DNA of 51,634 bases, taken from Bacillota bacterium (GTDB taxonomy: Bacteria; Bacillota; Bacilli; ZCTH02-B2). This document shows, one piece after another, positions 17,309 through 25,184 of the stretch (within the stretch, counting starts at the first letter, position 1; each line of letters opens with the position of its first letter). The position numbers and the translations under genes were made by a program. Where the stretch lies: assembly GCA_017577895.1 (NCBI GenBank), contig PKQY01000008.1, forward strand, positions 1-51,634, read 5' to 3'. The notes beneath the pieces are model-generated. The model saw only the letters and a list, made by a program, of their open reading frames with translations. It ran no database searches and was not told where the DNA came from.

Positions 17309-17605
17309 CGCGGTACCACCCTTCTTAGGCAATCAAAGCTTGGATTGCCTCACTCTGGCAGGATAACGGCTTGTCCCGCACCTCCCTACACAGGTGCTTC
17401 CACCGGTGAGGGCGCCCGGGACCACAGGCTCTTACGGTCACAACGCCAGCCACTGCTCGGATACTCAAGCAGCACCATCCCACCAAGCACCTTTCAGGAG
17501 GGGACTCCGGAACGAACTTCGCCGCCGGCCGATCGTAGGACGCTTCCAGTCCACGACGTCCATTCCCTGGCACGCCGGTTCCGACGGCTACTCCTTTCCT
17601 TCATC
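17278..17605 (-). promoter_or_regulatory. T-box leader RNA controlling pheST
   Basis: On the minus strand the leader begins around 17605 with GGAAAGGAGTAGC (start of stem I), whose 3' side is CCCCTCC near 17500. TTC codons for Phe occur at 17516-17514 and 17512-17510 in the expected specifier position on the 3' side of stem I. The conserved T-box GGGTGGTACCGCGG is at 17322-17309. It can pair to form an antiterminator that competes with the terminator right after it. Uncharged tRNA-Phe is expected to allow read-through into pheS. Confidence 0.92.
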
Positions 17606-17645
17606 GTCTTTGTGCTGATGCCATTGTTTTCAAAGGGCTTTCAGG

Positions 17646-17675
17646 CTCGTTTTCACGAATCTCGTTTTCACGAAT
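17646..17675 (-). repeat. Tandem 15-bp direct repeat next to the pheS promoter
   Basis: Plus-strand CTCGTTTTCACGAAT occurs twice without a gap or mismatch (17646-17660 and 17661-17675). It abuts the -10 box of the pheS promoter, at the start of the transcript. Each unit contains the small palindrome CGTTTTCACG, imperfect. Confidence 0.75.
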
Positions 17676-17704
17676 ATTATATGAATTGGCGCTGACTTCC
17701 GCAA
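17676..17704 (-). promoter_or_regulatory. Sigma-A-like promoter of the pheS T-box transcript
   Basis: Minus strand TTGCGG (17704-17699), 17 bases, perfect TATAAT (17681-17676). It is located about 70 bases before the start of the T-box stem I, and overlaps the 3' end region of speE only by distance, not sequence. Confidence 0.7.
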
Positions 17705-17720
17705 GGGCAACGGCTTCCGG

Positions 17721-18590
17721 TTATTCCGCCAGCATCCGCTGGATGAAGTTCGGCAAATAAAATGCCGCCCGAAACACATCCGGATTGATGTAGAGCGTGT
17801 CTTTCGACTGCAGCCGACTCAAGTCGGCCGCCAGCGGATCCCATTTTTTCGACGCCAACGTAAAACTCCAGAAGCCTCCAGGATAAGTGGGAATGGTCGC
17901 CAAATACGTTCGGACAATGGGGAACAATTCCCGCAAATGCCGCACTACTTTTTTCAGCACCGGCGCGTGAAAAAAGGGCGATTCCGACTGGCAAACCATC
18001 AGTCCGTCGTCCTTGAGGGCCCGGTGCACGTATTCGTAAAACGACTTTTCAAAGAGCACGGTGGCCGGACCGACGGGATCGGAAGAATCGACAATGATGC
18101 AGTCATACGTCCCCTCTTGTTCACGAATCCATTGGTTCCCGTCCCGATAGTCCGGGCGAACGCGGGGATCCAGTTGTGGCCCGAACACTTCCGGCAACCA
18201 TTGGGCACTCACTTCCACGACCCGTTGGTCGATTTCCACCAACGTCACTTCTTCCACTTCCGGGTATTTGACCGCCTCCCGGGCCGCGCCGCCGTCACCG
18301 CCGCCGATGATGGCCACTTTTTGCGGCTTCGGGTGGGTGGTCAACGGAATGTGAGTGATCATCTCGTTGTAAATGAAGCCGTCGCTGGAAGACGTTTGGG
18401 GAATGCCGTCCAACGCCAGCACATGACCAAGGGCGTCGTTTTCGAAAACGGTAATTTCCTGAAAAGGCGTCTTTTCATGATGCAACAGCCGATTGACCTT
18501 CCAACTGCCAATAAAACCCAGTTCTTCATCGTCCACCAGCCACAGCTCGTCCTGCTTGCGCACGTATCCTTTCGGCAACTGGTTGTTCAT
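17721..18590 (-). CDS. speE: Spermidine synthase (polyamine aminopropyltransferase)
   Basis: A 289-residue aminopropyltransferase. It transfers an aminopropyl group from decarboxylated S-adenosylmethionine to putrescine or a related amine. The family motif VAIIGGGDGGAAREAVKY and the following DSSDPVGPA (proton acceptor Asp region) are intact, and the substrate loop GIPQTSSSDGFIYNEM is present. Start ATG 18590 has GAGGAGG six bases upstream. It lies between the rRNA methyltransferase and the pheS T-box on the same strand. Thermophiles often make long or branched polyamines with such enzymes; which product is formed cannot be told. Confidence 0.94.
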   Translation of the reverse strand: MNNQLPKGYVRKQDELWLVDDEELGFIGSWKVNRLLHHEKTPFQEITVFENDALGHVLALDGIPQTSSSDGFIYNEMITHIPLTTHPKPQKVAIIGGGDGGAAREAVKYPEVEEVTLVEIDQRVVEVSAQWLPEVFGPQLDPRVRPDYRDGNQWIREQEGTYDCIIVDSSDPVGPATVLFEKSFYEYVHRALKDDGLMVCQSESPFFHAPVLKKVVRHLRELFPIVRTYLATIPTYPGGFWSFTLASKKWDPLAADLSRLQSKDTLYINPDVFRAAFYLPNFIQRMLAE

Positions 18591-18661
18591 TTTCGCCTCC
18601 TCAAACCATTTGATGATCATCTGCACTCATCATAACAAATCCTGGCCCTTATTCCAAAGCC

Positions 18662-19456
18662 TTAACACATGTTTTGGCGAATTCGCTCATACAACAGCAC
18701 GGCGGTCGCCACCGACACGTTCAACGATTCGGCTGCCCCGGTCATGGGAATGACCAGCCGCACATCGGCCGCTTCGGACAGCCGGGAGGAAACGCCGCGG
18801 GCCTCGTTGCCGACGAGAAACGCCACCTTTGGAGGAAACGTGTAGCGGTCCAACCGCTCCGGCGCCTGCACTTCCGCAGCCACCACTGTCACCCCGCTCC
18901 GCTTCATCGGCTCCAGCCAATCCTCCAGGGGACCTTGATACACCGGCACGCGAAACAGCGAACCCATGCTGGCCCGCACCACCTTGTCGTTATACAAGTC
19001 CACGGTACCTTCGCCCAACAGGAGAAAATCGGCGCCAAACGCCTCCGCCGTGCGCACCATTGCCCCCAAATTGCCCGGGTCTTGCACCCCGTCCACCAGC
19101 AGTCCGGTGAGCTCTCGCTTTTCCAACAGTGTTTCCAACGGCTGCGGCGGCGGCACCATCGGCATGACCGCCGCCACCCCTTGCGGGTGTTGGGTCGTCG
19201 ACAGCCGGCGAAAAACGGGCGGCGGCACGACGTAGCACGGCACTTTCTTTTGCCGCAGCATCGTCAGCCATTCATCCGGCAAGTCAGTGCCATCCCGGAC
19301 GATGACGGCCCGGGGTGTCCGCTGGGCCAACAACGCTTCTTCCAACAAGTGCATCCCTTCAATGAGGAATGCCTGTTGTTCGTGGCGGCCTTTTTTCGTC
19401 TGCAGCTTTTGCCACTGTTTGATCTTCGGATTGGACACGGAAGTGATCGGCTCCAT
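18662..19456 (-). CDS. TrmH/SpoU-family RNA 2'-O-methyltransferase
   Basis: A 264-residue SPOUT methyltransferase with an N-terminal substrate-binding domain (ITSVSNPKIKQWQKL) and a C-terminal knotted domain. The three SpoU motifs are visible: GVQDPGNLGAMVRTAEAFG, FLVGNEARGVSS and IPMTGAAESLNVSVATAVLLYE. It methylates rRNA or tRNA ribose with SAM. In Bacillus the related ysgA gene also lies between sspI and pheS. The start ATG 19456 overlaps the ktrA stop in TGATG, so the pair is translationally coupled. Confidence 0.92.
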   Translation of the reverse strand: MEPITSVSNPKIKQWQKLQTKKGRHEQQAFLIEGMHLLEEALLAQRTPRAVIVRDGTDLPDEWLTMLRQKKVPCYVVPPPVFRRLSTTQHPQGVAAVMPMVPPPQPLETLLEKRELTGLLVDGVQDPGNLGAMVRTAEAFGADFLLLGEGTVDLYNDKVVRASMGSLFRVPVYQGPLEDWLEPMKRSGVTVVAAEVQAPERLDRYTFPPKVAFLVGNEARGVSSRLSEAADVRLVIPMTGAAESLNVSVATAVLLYERIRQNMC

Positions 19457-20109
19457 CAACTGTTTTCCTCCAACCGTTGCAAATCGTCGTTATGGCCGAT
19501 GACCACCATCACATCCCCTGCTTGCAACCGGTCCTCGGCTCGCGGGGCGATGTTGATGTGCTTGCCGCTTTTGATGGCGATGACGTTGCACCCGTAGCGG
19601 GCCCGGATGTTCAACTCGGCCAGGCTTTTGCCGACCATCGACGGCGGAACCGAAATGTCCGCCAAACTGTAGTCTTCGGCGAACTCGATGAAATCGAGGA
19701 TGTTGGGGGAAATGAGATTGTGCGCGACCCGCACCCCCATGTCCCGTTCGGGAAAGATCACTTTGTCGGCGCCGATTTTCTGCAACAACTTCCGGTGCAG
19801 TTCGTTGCGCGCCTTGACGACGACCATCGGCACTCCCATCTCTTTGATGATCAACGTGGCCATGATGCTGGCCTGGATGTCTTCGCCGATGGCGATGACG
19901 ACGATGTCGAAGTTGCGGATCCCCAACGCCTTTAAGGCATGTTCGTCGGTGGCATCGGCCTGCACCACGTGGGTAATGACGTCCAGATGTTCGTGGACCC
20001 GCTTCTCATCGATGTCGATGCCCAACACTTCGTAACCCATCTCGGACAACGTGGTGGCGACACTGCTGCCGAAGCGCCCCAAACCGATGACGACAAATTG
20101 CTTTTTCAT
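19456..20109 (-). CDS. ktrA: KtrA/TrkA-type potassium channel regulatory subunit
   Basis: A 217-residue cytosolic RCK protein. The Rossmann fold starts FVVIGLGRFGSSVATTLSEMG, with the acidic GIDID after strand two that binds NAD(H)/ATP, and a C-terminal TrkA_C domain (residues about 135-217). Such subunits gate KtrB/KtrD potassium channels in response to ATP/ADP and c-di-AMP. No channel gene lies beside it, so the partner must be elsewhere. It is the first gene of a run with the rRNA methyltransferase and perhaps speE, and is divergent from sspI. Confidence 0.9.
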   Translation of the reverse strand: MKKQFVVIGLGRFGSSVATTLSEMGYEVLGIDIDEKRVHEHLDVITHVVQADATDEHALKALGIRNFDIVVIAIGEDIQASIMATLIIKEMGVPMVVVKARNELHRKLLQKIGADKVIFPERDMGVRVAHNLISPNILDFIEFAEDYSLADISVPPSMVGKSLAELNIRARYGCNVIAIKSGKHINIAPRAEDRLQAGDVMVVIGHNDDLQRLEENS

Positions 20110-20168
20110 CCCATCACTCCGTCTGGATGACCGTCATAAACAGCCACTCATGAACTGCTTTTTTATTG

Positions 20169-20198
20169 TACATACTGCCCGCCAGGAAAACCATACTA
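20169..20198 (+). promoter_or_regulatory. Sigma-G-like forespore promoter of sspI
   Basis: TACATA (20169-20174), 17 bases, CATACTA (20192-20198). The -10 is an exact match to the forespore sigma-G consensus and the -35 is close to TGAATA. It is located 41 bases before the start of the spore protein gene. Confidence 0.7.
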
Positions 20199-20238
20199 AG
20201 AAGTGCAAAACCATCCTTTTCATCGGGAGGACTGCTCT

Positions 20239-20439
20239 GTGAACATCGACTTGCGGCAAGCCATTTTAAACAACGTCCACGGCAAATCCGCCGCCGAATT
20301 GAAAGAGATCATCCAGGACGCAGTAGGACAGGAAGAACAAGTGTTGCCGGGGCTGGGCGTGCTGTTTGAGGTCATCTGGAAACACAGCCAGGAAGAAGAA
20401 AAAGACGGCATGGTTCAAGTGTTGCATCAGCACGTCTGA
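20239..20439 (+). CDS. sspI: Small acid-soluble spore protein SspI
   Basis: A 66-residue protein, similar in length to the 71-residue Bacillus SspI. It starts with VNIDLRQAILNNVHGKS and has the highly conserved LPGLGVLFEVIWKH followed by a charged tail. It is a minor forespore protein packed in the spore core. The start is GTG at 20239 with GGGAGG eight bases in front; upstream in-frame codons lie before that site. A sigma-G-like promoter precedes it and a strong hairpin follows. It is good evidence that the organism makes spores. Confidence 0.95.
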   Translation: MNIDLRQAILNNVHGKSAAELKEIIQDAVGQEEQVLPGLGVLFEVIWKHSQEEEKDGMVQVLHQHV

Positions 20440-20469
20440 AATGCTACGTCCGAGACGCCGCAACGGACA

Positions 20470-20501
20470 ACCGCCCTTCGCTGTGGAAGCGAAGGGCGGT
20501 C
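20470..20501 (+). terminator. Hairpin between convergent sspI and the M42 peptidase gene
   Basis: Arms ACCGCCCTTCGC and GCGAAGGGCGGT make a perfect 12-bp stem with a six-base loop. U-rich tracts after it are weak on both strands (CATGCGTTGTC on plus). It lies between two converging genes, so a bidirectional terminator is the best reading. Confidence 0.7.
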
Positions 20502-20511
20502 ATGCGTTGTC

Positions 20512-21600
20512 TCATTCGCCTCGGTGGAGCTTTTCCACCGTCGCCCGATCCAATTTTTGAATGACGCCGACCAGCAATTGCACGCCGTACTCGAAATCGT
20601 CTTCATGCAAAATGGACACATGGCTGTGAATGTACCTTGTCGGAATGCTGATGACCATCGTCGGTACCCCGATGCCGTGCAGGTGAAAACGTCCGGCGTC
20701 GGTCCCGCCGCCGGCCATCGCGTCGTATTGGAACGGAATATTCAGCTCTTCCGCCGTCTCCAACACGAGATTGCGCAGGCCCACGTGGGGGATCATCGAT
20801 GCATCGTACAACAACACTTGCGGCCCCTTGCCCAGTTTCGCCTGCGCGTCTTGCGGCCGAATTCCGGGCGTATCACCGGCGACGCCGACATCCACCGCAA
20901 AGGCCACATCCGGCCGGATTGTGTTGGCCAATGTCTGTGCCCCGCGCAACCCCACTTCTTCCTGCACCGTCGCTCCCGCGTAGACGACGTTGGGGTGCGG
21001 AGTGGCCTGCAACCGCTTCAACACTTCGACGGCCATGGCGCACCCGATCCGGTTGTCCCAGGCTTTGGCCAGCAACAGTTTCGGGTTTTTCATGACCGTA
21101 AACGGCGTCACCGGAATGGCCACATCCCCCGGCCGCACGCCGAAACTTTCCGCTTCCTCTTTACTGGATGCTCCGATGTCGATGAACATGTCTTCTTTTT
21201 TCACCGGCTTTTTGCGTTCCTCCGCCGGCAAAATGTGGGGCGGTTTTGAACCGATGACGCCGATGATGGCTTCACCGGAACGGGTGTACACTTTCACCCG
21301 CTGCGCCAACATCACCTGTTCCCACCAGCCGCCCAACGTCTGGAAGCGCAAGAATCCTTCCTCCGTAATTTGCGTGACCATGAACGCCACTTCGTCCATG
21401 TGACCGGCCACCAATACCCGAGGGCCGTCGGCGTCGCCGACTTTTTTGCCGACGATGCTGCCCAGGCGGTCAGTCACCAGCTCGTCGCTCAACGGTTTTA
21501 AGTACTGGGCCATCAATTCCCGCACCCGGCCTTCAAAACCAGGCGCCCCGGGCGCTTCGGTCAATTCTTTGAACATTTTCAAGCGTTGCTCATCGGCCAC
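20512..21600 (-). CDS. M42-family metal-dependent aminopeptidase
   Basis: A 362-residue M42 (glutamyl aminopeptidase/endoglucanase-like, YsdC/FrvX) peptidase. Metal ligands and catalytic residues are visible in VAGHMDEVAFMV, AKAWDNRIG, ATVQEEVGLRGA (catalytic Glu pair), AVDVGVAGDTPG and the C-terminal RYIHSHVS. These enzymes form large dodecameric tetrahedral shells with two metal ions per active site and trim peptides in the cytoplasm. The start is GTG 21600. A ysdC gene is also not far from sspI/pheS in Bacillus, so the neighbourhood is probably ancestral. Confidence 0.92.
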   Translation of the reverse strand: MADEQRLKMFKELTEAPGAPGFEGRVRELMAQYLKPLSDELVTDRLGSIVGKKVGDADGPRVLVAGHMDEVAFMVTQITEEGFLRFQTLGGWWEQVMLAQRVKVYTRSGEAIIGVIGSKPPHILPAEERKKPVKKEDMFIDIGASSKEEAESFGVRPGDVAIPVTPFTVMKNPKLLLAKAWDNRIGCAMAVEVLKRLQATPHPNVVYAGATVQEEVGLRGAQTLANTIRPDVAFAVDVGVAGDTPGIRPQDAQAKLGKGPQVLLYDASMIPHVGLRNLVLETAEELNIPFQYDAMAGGGTDAGRFHLHGIGVPTMVISIPTRYIHSHVSILHEDDFEYGVQLLVGVIQKLDRATVEKLHRGE

Positions 21601-21647
21601 GTTCGTCCTCTCCTTTCTTCAACCCGCACCACGGCCGACTGGTCGAT

Positions 21648-21833
21648 TCATCGTTCCTCCGGCCGTAGGCTTCCTCTTTTTGTCTCATCCTGATGGTCAT
21701 TATACACCACGGAGTTGGCCGCCGTTGGTTCCGTCCCGCTTTCGTCCCATGCGGGCAAGTACGCCATCAGTTCCACTTGGACCGCTTCCGTGTAACTTTG
21801 CCATCCTTTTTTCAACCATTCCCACCATCGCAT
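21648..21833 (-). CDS. Small hypothetical protein
   Basis: A 61-residue protein starting MRWWEWLKKGWQSY, with four Trp in the first dozen residues, then an acidic and polar tail. ATG 21833 is preceded by AAAGGGTG at good distance; a longer frame upstream lacks a ribosome site. I do not recognise the family. The amphipathic Trp-rich start could bind membranes. It is 47 bases upstream of the M42 peptidase on the same strand, so cotranscription is likely. Confidence 0.55.
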   Translation of the reverse strand: MRWWEWLKKGWQSYTEAVQVELMAYLPAWDESGTEPTAANSVVYNDHQDETKRGSLRPEER

Positions 21834-21966
21834 GTTTTGACACCCTTTCCCATGCCGTGATTCTTTTTTAGCATTTCCCAAGGGCGTCAAAACTAGACCC
21901 GTCAGGCCACGAACGTGTTAAAATGGGCATAAAAAATTCGGAAGACGAAACTGAGGAGGACCGGCC

Positions 21967-22812
21967 ATGCCCAAATTGAAAATCGTCACCGTCACCGTCC
22001 GTTCAACAAAGACCATGTTGGAACCGGAAGCCAATTGTTTTCTCGTCGGCACGGCCCATGAAAGTGTGCTCATCGACGCCGGCTACGATCTCCAAACGAG
22101 CGCGGAAGCGGTGGAACGAGCGGTGCGGCAACACGGATTGGCGACGCCGACCCGCATTTTGTTCACCCACGCCCACCCCGATCACGCTCCTGGAGCCAAA
22201 CACTTACGTCACTGGCACGCCACACTCCAGTACCATCCGTTGGAAGAAACCGAGGTGCAAAAAGCTCTTTCGCTCCCGGAAAGCGAACTTCACCATCAAA
22301 GCGTGCGGTTGTCCCATGAAGCGACCATCACCATCGACAGTCACCCGCTCATCGCCCTCCACACGCCCGGGCATACGCGGGGCCATCTCTGTTTTTGGTT
22401 GCCGGAACAGAAAATTTTGTTCTCCGGCGACAACGTCTTGGGCAAAGGCACGACATGGATCGGCGGTCCGGAAGGCAACATTCGGGACTATTTGCAATCC
22501 TTGGAACAGCTGCAACAGTTGCCCATCGCCCGCATCGCCCCCGGTCACGGACCGTGGGTCGACGAAGCGCCGCGGGAGCGCATCGCTTACTTGCATCGGC
22601 ATCGTCTGGAACGGGAAGCGCAGGTGTTGTCCTTGCTGCATGCCCAGCCTCGCCGTCAGGCGACGGCGGCCACGCTGGCCGAAGCGATTTATCGGGACGT
22701 TCCCGCCGCCGTTCTTCCGTTTGCCCGCCTGACCGTCGAAGCCCACTTGCAAAAGTTGGAAGAAGACGGAAAAGTGCGCCGCCTCCCTGGCGGACGTTAT
22801 GAAGCGATTTAG
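21967..22812 (+). CDS. Metallo-beta-lactamase-fold hydrolase, LACTB2-like
   Basis: A 281-residue protein. The metal-binding motif is THAHPDHAPGAKHLRHW (HxHxDH), followed by HTPGHTRGHLCFWL, FSGDNVLG and IAPGHGPW. A C-terminal winged-helix-like part (EAIYRDVPAAVLPFARLTVE and HLQKLEEDGKV) is typical of the LACTB2/glyoxalase-II-like branch, some members of which cleave RNA or thioesters. The substrate here is unknown. ATG 21967 follows GAGGAGG. Its stop overlaps the converging Nudix gene by four bases. Confidence 0.87.
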   Translation: MPKLKIVTVTVRSTKTMLEPEANCFLVGTAHESVLIDAGYDLQTSAEAVERAVRQHGLATPTRILFTHAHPDHAPGAKHLRHWHATLQYHPLEETEVQKALSLPESELHHQSVRLSHEATITIDSHPLIALHTPGHTRGHLCFWLPEQKILFSGDNVLGKGTTWIGGPEGNIRDYLQSLEQLQQLPIARIAPGHGPWVDEAPRERIAYLHRHRLEREAQVLSLLHAQPRRQATAATLAEAIYRDVPAAVLPFARLTVEAHLQKLEEDGKVRRLPGGRYEAI

Positions 22813-23465
22813 GGCAACATGGGAAAGGGGCCGCCGCGGTATGCCGCCAACGCCGTCAAACTGGCGCGGGTGGGCTGGACAAATTTCAACTCGCCTTGCT
22901 CGCCCCGCCGGAGCGCTTCTTGTGGCGCCATCCAAAACCCCTGCTCTATTTCCACCGGATCGGGATCCGGTTCCTGCCCTTCCGGCAAAAGAGCGAGGAA
23001 AAACCGGGTGTTGTAACGGTAGAGGGACGATTTGGGCGTGACGCGGTGGCCGAAATAACGCAACGCCGTCAAATCCAGGCGCCAGCGGGTTTCCCGAAAA
23101 ATGTCCCCAAAAGCCGCCGCATCCCGGCTCACTTTTTCCCGCCATGCCCGCCACATGTCGGCGCCGATGGCCTGTTTTTCCCCGTGATACAACAATATCC
23201 CGACTTCTTCAAACAGTTCCCGGGCCGCTGCCACATAATAATCGACGTCGACGGCCAGGTTTCCCGTCTCCCCACCGTGCAAACAATGTTTCGGGAAACG
23301 GGAGTCCGCCGCCTCCAGTTTTCCGCCCGGAAACACACAATACCCCGGCAAAAACCGCATCGTCGACGGCCGTTTCGTCAAATAAACTTGGGTGCCATCG
23401 GCATGCGGCCGTATCAAAATGACCGTCGCCGCCGGCAGCGGCGTAACAGGCTGGTTCACCGACAT
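22809..23465 (-). CDS. Nudix hydrolase, NUDT19-like
   Basis: A 218-residue Nudix protein. The Nudix box is split by an insertion: GGKLEAADSRF comes early and AARELFEEVGILL carries the REUXEEXGU part. This interrupted box is characteristic of the NUDT19 group, whose animal members cleave CoA and acyl-CoA. A CoA-related role would fit the many CoA genes here, but that is inference. Start 23465 (MSVNQPV) is chosen because AAAGGGG lies about ten bases before; an upstream ATG at 23492 has no close site. It follows the sigma-54 activator gene on the same strand. Confidence 0.82.
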   Translation of the reverse strand: MSVNQPVTPLPAATVILIRPHADGTQVYLTKRPSTMRFLPGYCVFPGGKLEAADSRFPKHCLHGGETGNLAVDVDYYVAAARELFEEVGILLYHGEKQAIGADMWRAWREKVSRDAAAFGDIFRETRWRLDLTALRYFGHRVTPKSSLYRYNTRFFLALLPEGQEPDPDPVEIEQGFWMAPQEALRRGEQGELKFVQPTRASLTALAAYRGGPFPMLP

Positions 23466-23514
23466 CGGACGACCGCCCCTTTCCTGTCGCATCTTTTCAG
23501 CCGAAACCCCTCCT

Positions 23515-24966
23515 TCAAAGGCCGTATCGCTTCTTTTTTCGCATCAACGTCGACAGATCGACTCCCAGGCGCTCAGCGCACCGTTTCAACGGCCGATACC
23601 GCTGGAGGAAATGGGCCAACACCGCTTTTTCCACCTGTTCCATGATGGCTTTCAAATCGCCTTTTTCGAAATCCACGTGCCGCCACGACCACGCATATTC
23701 CGGCCCATCCGGCAATCGTGTCTGCAACGCCTCCGGTCCGCCCAGCCGTTGCAATTCTTCCTGTATCGGCTCCGGCAAATCGTCCAAACCGATATGTTCC
23801 CCTTCCGACACGACCACCAGCCGCTCCACCGTGTTGCGCAATTCGCGCACATTCCCGGGCCACGTATATTCCAGCATGGCTTTGATGAGCTGGGCATCCA
23901 TCGTCTTGTTCACCTGATACTTTTGGTTGAACTCCTTCAAAAAGTGCAACATCAACGCCAACACGTCTTCCGGGCGCTCGCGCAACGGCGGAATGGCGAT
24001 GGAAATGACATTGATGCGGTAGTACAAATCTTTGCGAAACCGGTTTTCCTGTACCATTTGCCGCAAATTGGCATTGGTGGCGGTGATGATCCGGGCATCG
24101 ACCTCAATGGGTGCAAGCCCCCCGATGCGCTGAATGCGTCGATCTTGCAAGACGCCCAACAGCTTCACCTGCAGCGTCGGCGGAATTTCGCCGATTTCGT
24201 CCAGGAACAGCGTCCCCATGTGGGCCACTTCAAACAGCCCCGGTTTCCCCTTTTGCCGCGCCCCGGTAAACGCCCCCGCCTCGTAGCCGAACAACTCCGA
24301 CTCCAACAAATTTTCCGGAATGGCCCCGCAGTTGACTTTGACAAAACTGCCGGTGCGGCTGCGATCGCTCATCTGGTGGATGTAGTGGGCCAGCACATCT
24401 TTGCCGACGCCCGATTCGCCCAACAGCAACACCGGCGTGTTGAAATTGGCAATGCGCATGGCCAAGTCGACAATTTTTTCCATCGTGTCGCTCTGATAGA
24501 CAAACGATCGGCCTTCCACGCCGGCCACCGTCACTTTTTCTAACTTTTGGCTTTGCATTTGCCGGATGTGCTGGCTCCGTTCCAGCTCCCGCTTCAACCG
24601 GTTCAACTCCGACAAGTCCCGCACTTGGGCAATGACCCGAAAGAGCCGACCGTCTTTGTTGTATACCGGCACGGCGGTGACCAATGCTTCATTGCCGTTG
24701 GCATACCGGATCACCTCATTGGCCGCCTCTCCCGTCTCCAACGCCTTCAACACGCAGGATTTCGGAATCCATCCGTTCGCCAACAGATCATGGACGGTGT
24801 GATGGTCCAACTGTTCCGGCGTCAGACCGGAAATGCGCAAAAACGCCTGGTTGTAGCCGGCCGTCTTGCCGTCGGCATCGGTCATGTAAATGCCGTCGTA
24901 CGCGTTTTCGATTAATTGTTGCAACAACAGTTCCGCTTCGTCGGGCGTCAAGTCGGTCCACAGCAC
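23515..24966 (-). CDS. Sigma-54-dependent transcriptional activator with PAS domain
   Basis: A 483-residue bacterial enhancer-binding protein. Residues about 15-120 form a PAS sensor domain (IYMTDADGKTAGYNQAFL). The AAA+ domain covers about 155-395 with Walker A LLGESGVGKDVLA and the sigma-54-contacting loop EAGAFTGARQKG. A Fis-type helix-turn-helix ends the protein (RCAERLGVDLSTLMRKKKRY). The start is GTG 24966 behind GGAGGG. It is divergent from the acyl-CoA synthetase, which has a sigma-54 promoter and two palindromes suited to this regulator; it is probably its direct activator. The sensed ligand is unknown. Confidence 0.93.
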   Translation of the reverse strand: MLWTDLTPDEAELLLQQLIENAYDGIYMTDADGKTAGYNQAFLRISGLTPEQLDHHTVHDLLANGWIPKSCVLKALETGEAANEVIRYANGNEALVTAVPVYNKDGRLFRVIAQVRDLSELNRLKRELERSQHIRQMQSQKLEKVTVAGVEGRSFVYQSDTMEKIVDLAMRIANFNTPVLLLGESGVGKDVLAHYIHQMSDRSRTGSFVKVNCGAIPENLLESELFGYEAGAFTGARQKGKPGLFEVAHMGTLFLDEIGEIPPTLQVKLLGVLQDRRIQRIGGLAPIEVDARIITATNANLRQMVQENRFRKDLYYRINVISIAIPPLRERPEDVLALMLHFLKEFNQKYQVNKTMDAQLIKAMLEYTWPGNVRELRNTVERLVVVSEGEHIGLDDLPEPIQEELQRLGGPEALQTRLPDGPEYAWSWRHVDFEKGDLKAIMEQVEKAVLAHFLQRYRPLKRCAERLGVDLSTLMRKKKRYGL

Positions 24967-25000
24967 CGTCGCTCCCTCCGGTTTCCGTCGTCCGAAGATG

Positions 25001-25030
25001 GCAAAATTGCCTATCGATATGCAATATTGC
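25001..25030. promoter_or_regulatory. Paired palindromes, candidate upstream activator sites
   Basis: GCAAAATTGC (25001-25010, near-palindrome) and GCAATATTGC (25021-25030, perfect palindrome) are 20 bases apart centre to centre, about two helical turns, so they lie on the same DNA face. They are 80 bases upstream of the -24 element, the usual range for enhancer-binding proteins. Confidence 0.65.
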
Positions 25031-25108
25031 TATAGCTATTTTACGACAAATCGTTGAACAATGACCATTCGAAACTTTTCGCTGGCTCCTGGACCGCATC
25101 GGCCCGAA

Positions 25109-25124
25109 TGGCATCATCCTTGCA
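25109..25124 (+). promoter_or_regulatory. Sigma-54 (-24/-12) promoter of the acyl-CoA synthetase gene
   Basis: TGGCAT (25109-25114), five bases, TTGCA (25120-25124). The invariant GG (25110-25111) and GC (25122-25123) have the required spacing. Consensus is TGGCAC-N5-TTGC. Transcription should start near 25135, 50 bases before the ATG. Confidence 0.85.
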
Positions 25125-25184
25125 TTGCAAACCCGTTCGGTTCTTGGGAACCGCCGCATGAACCTTTATCGGTGAGGTGAGAAC

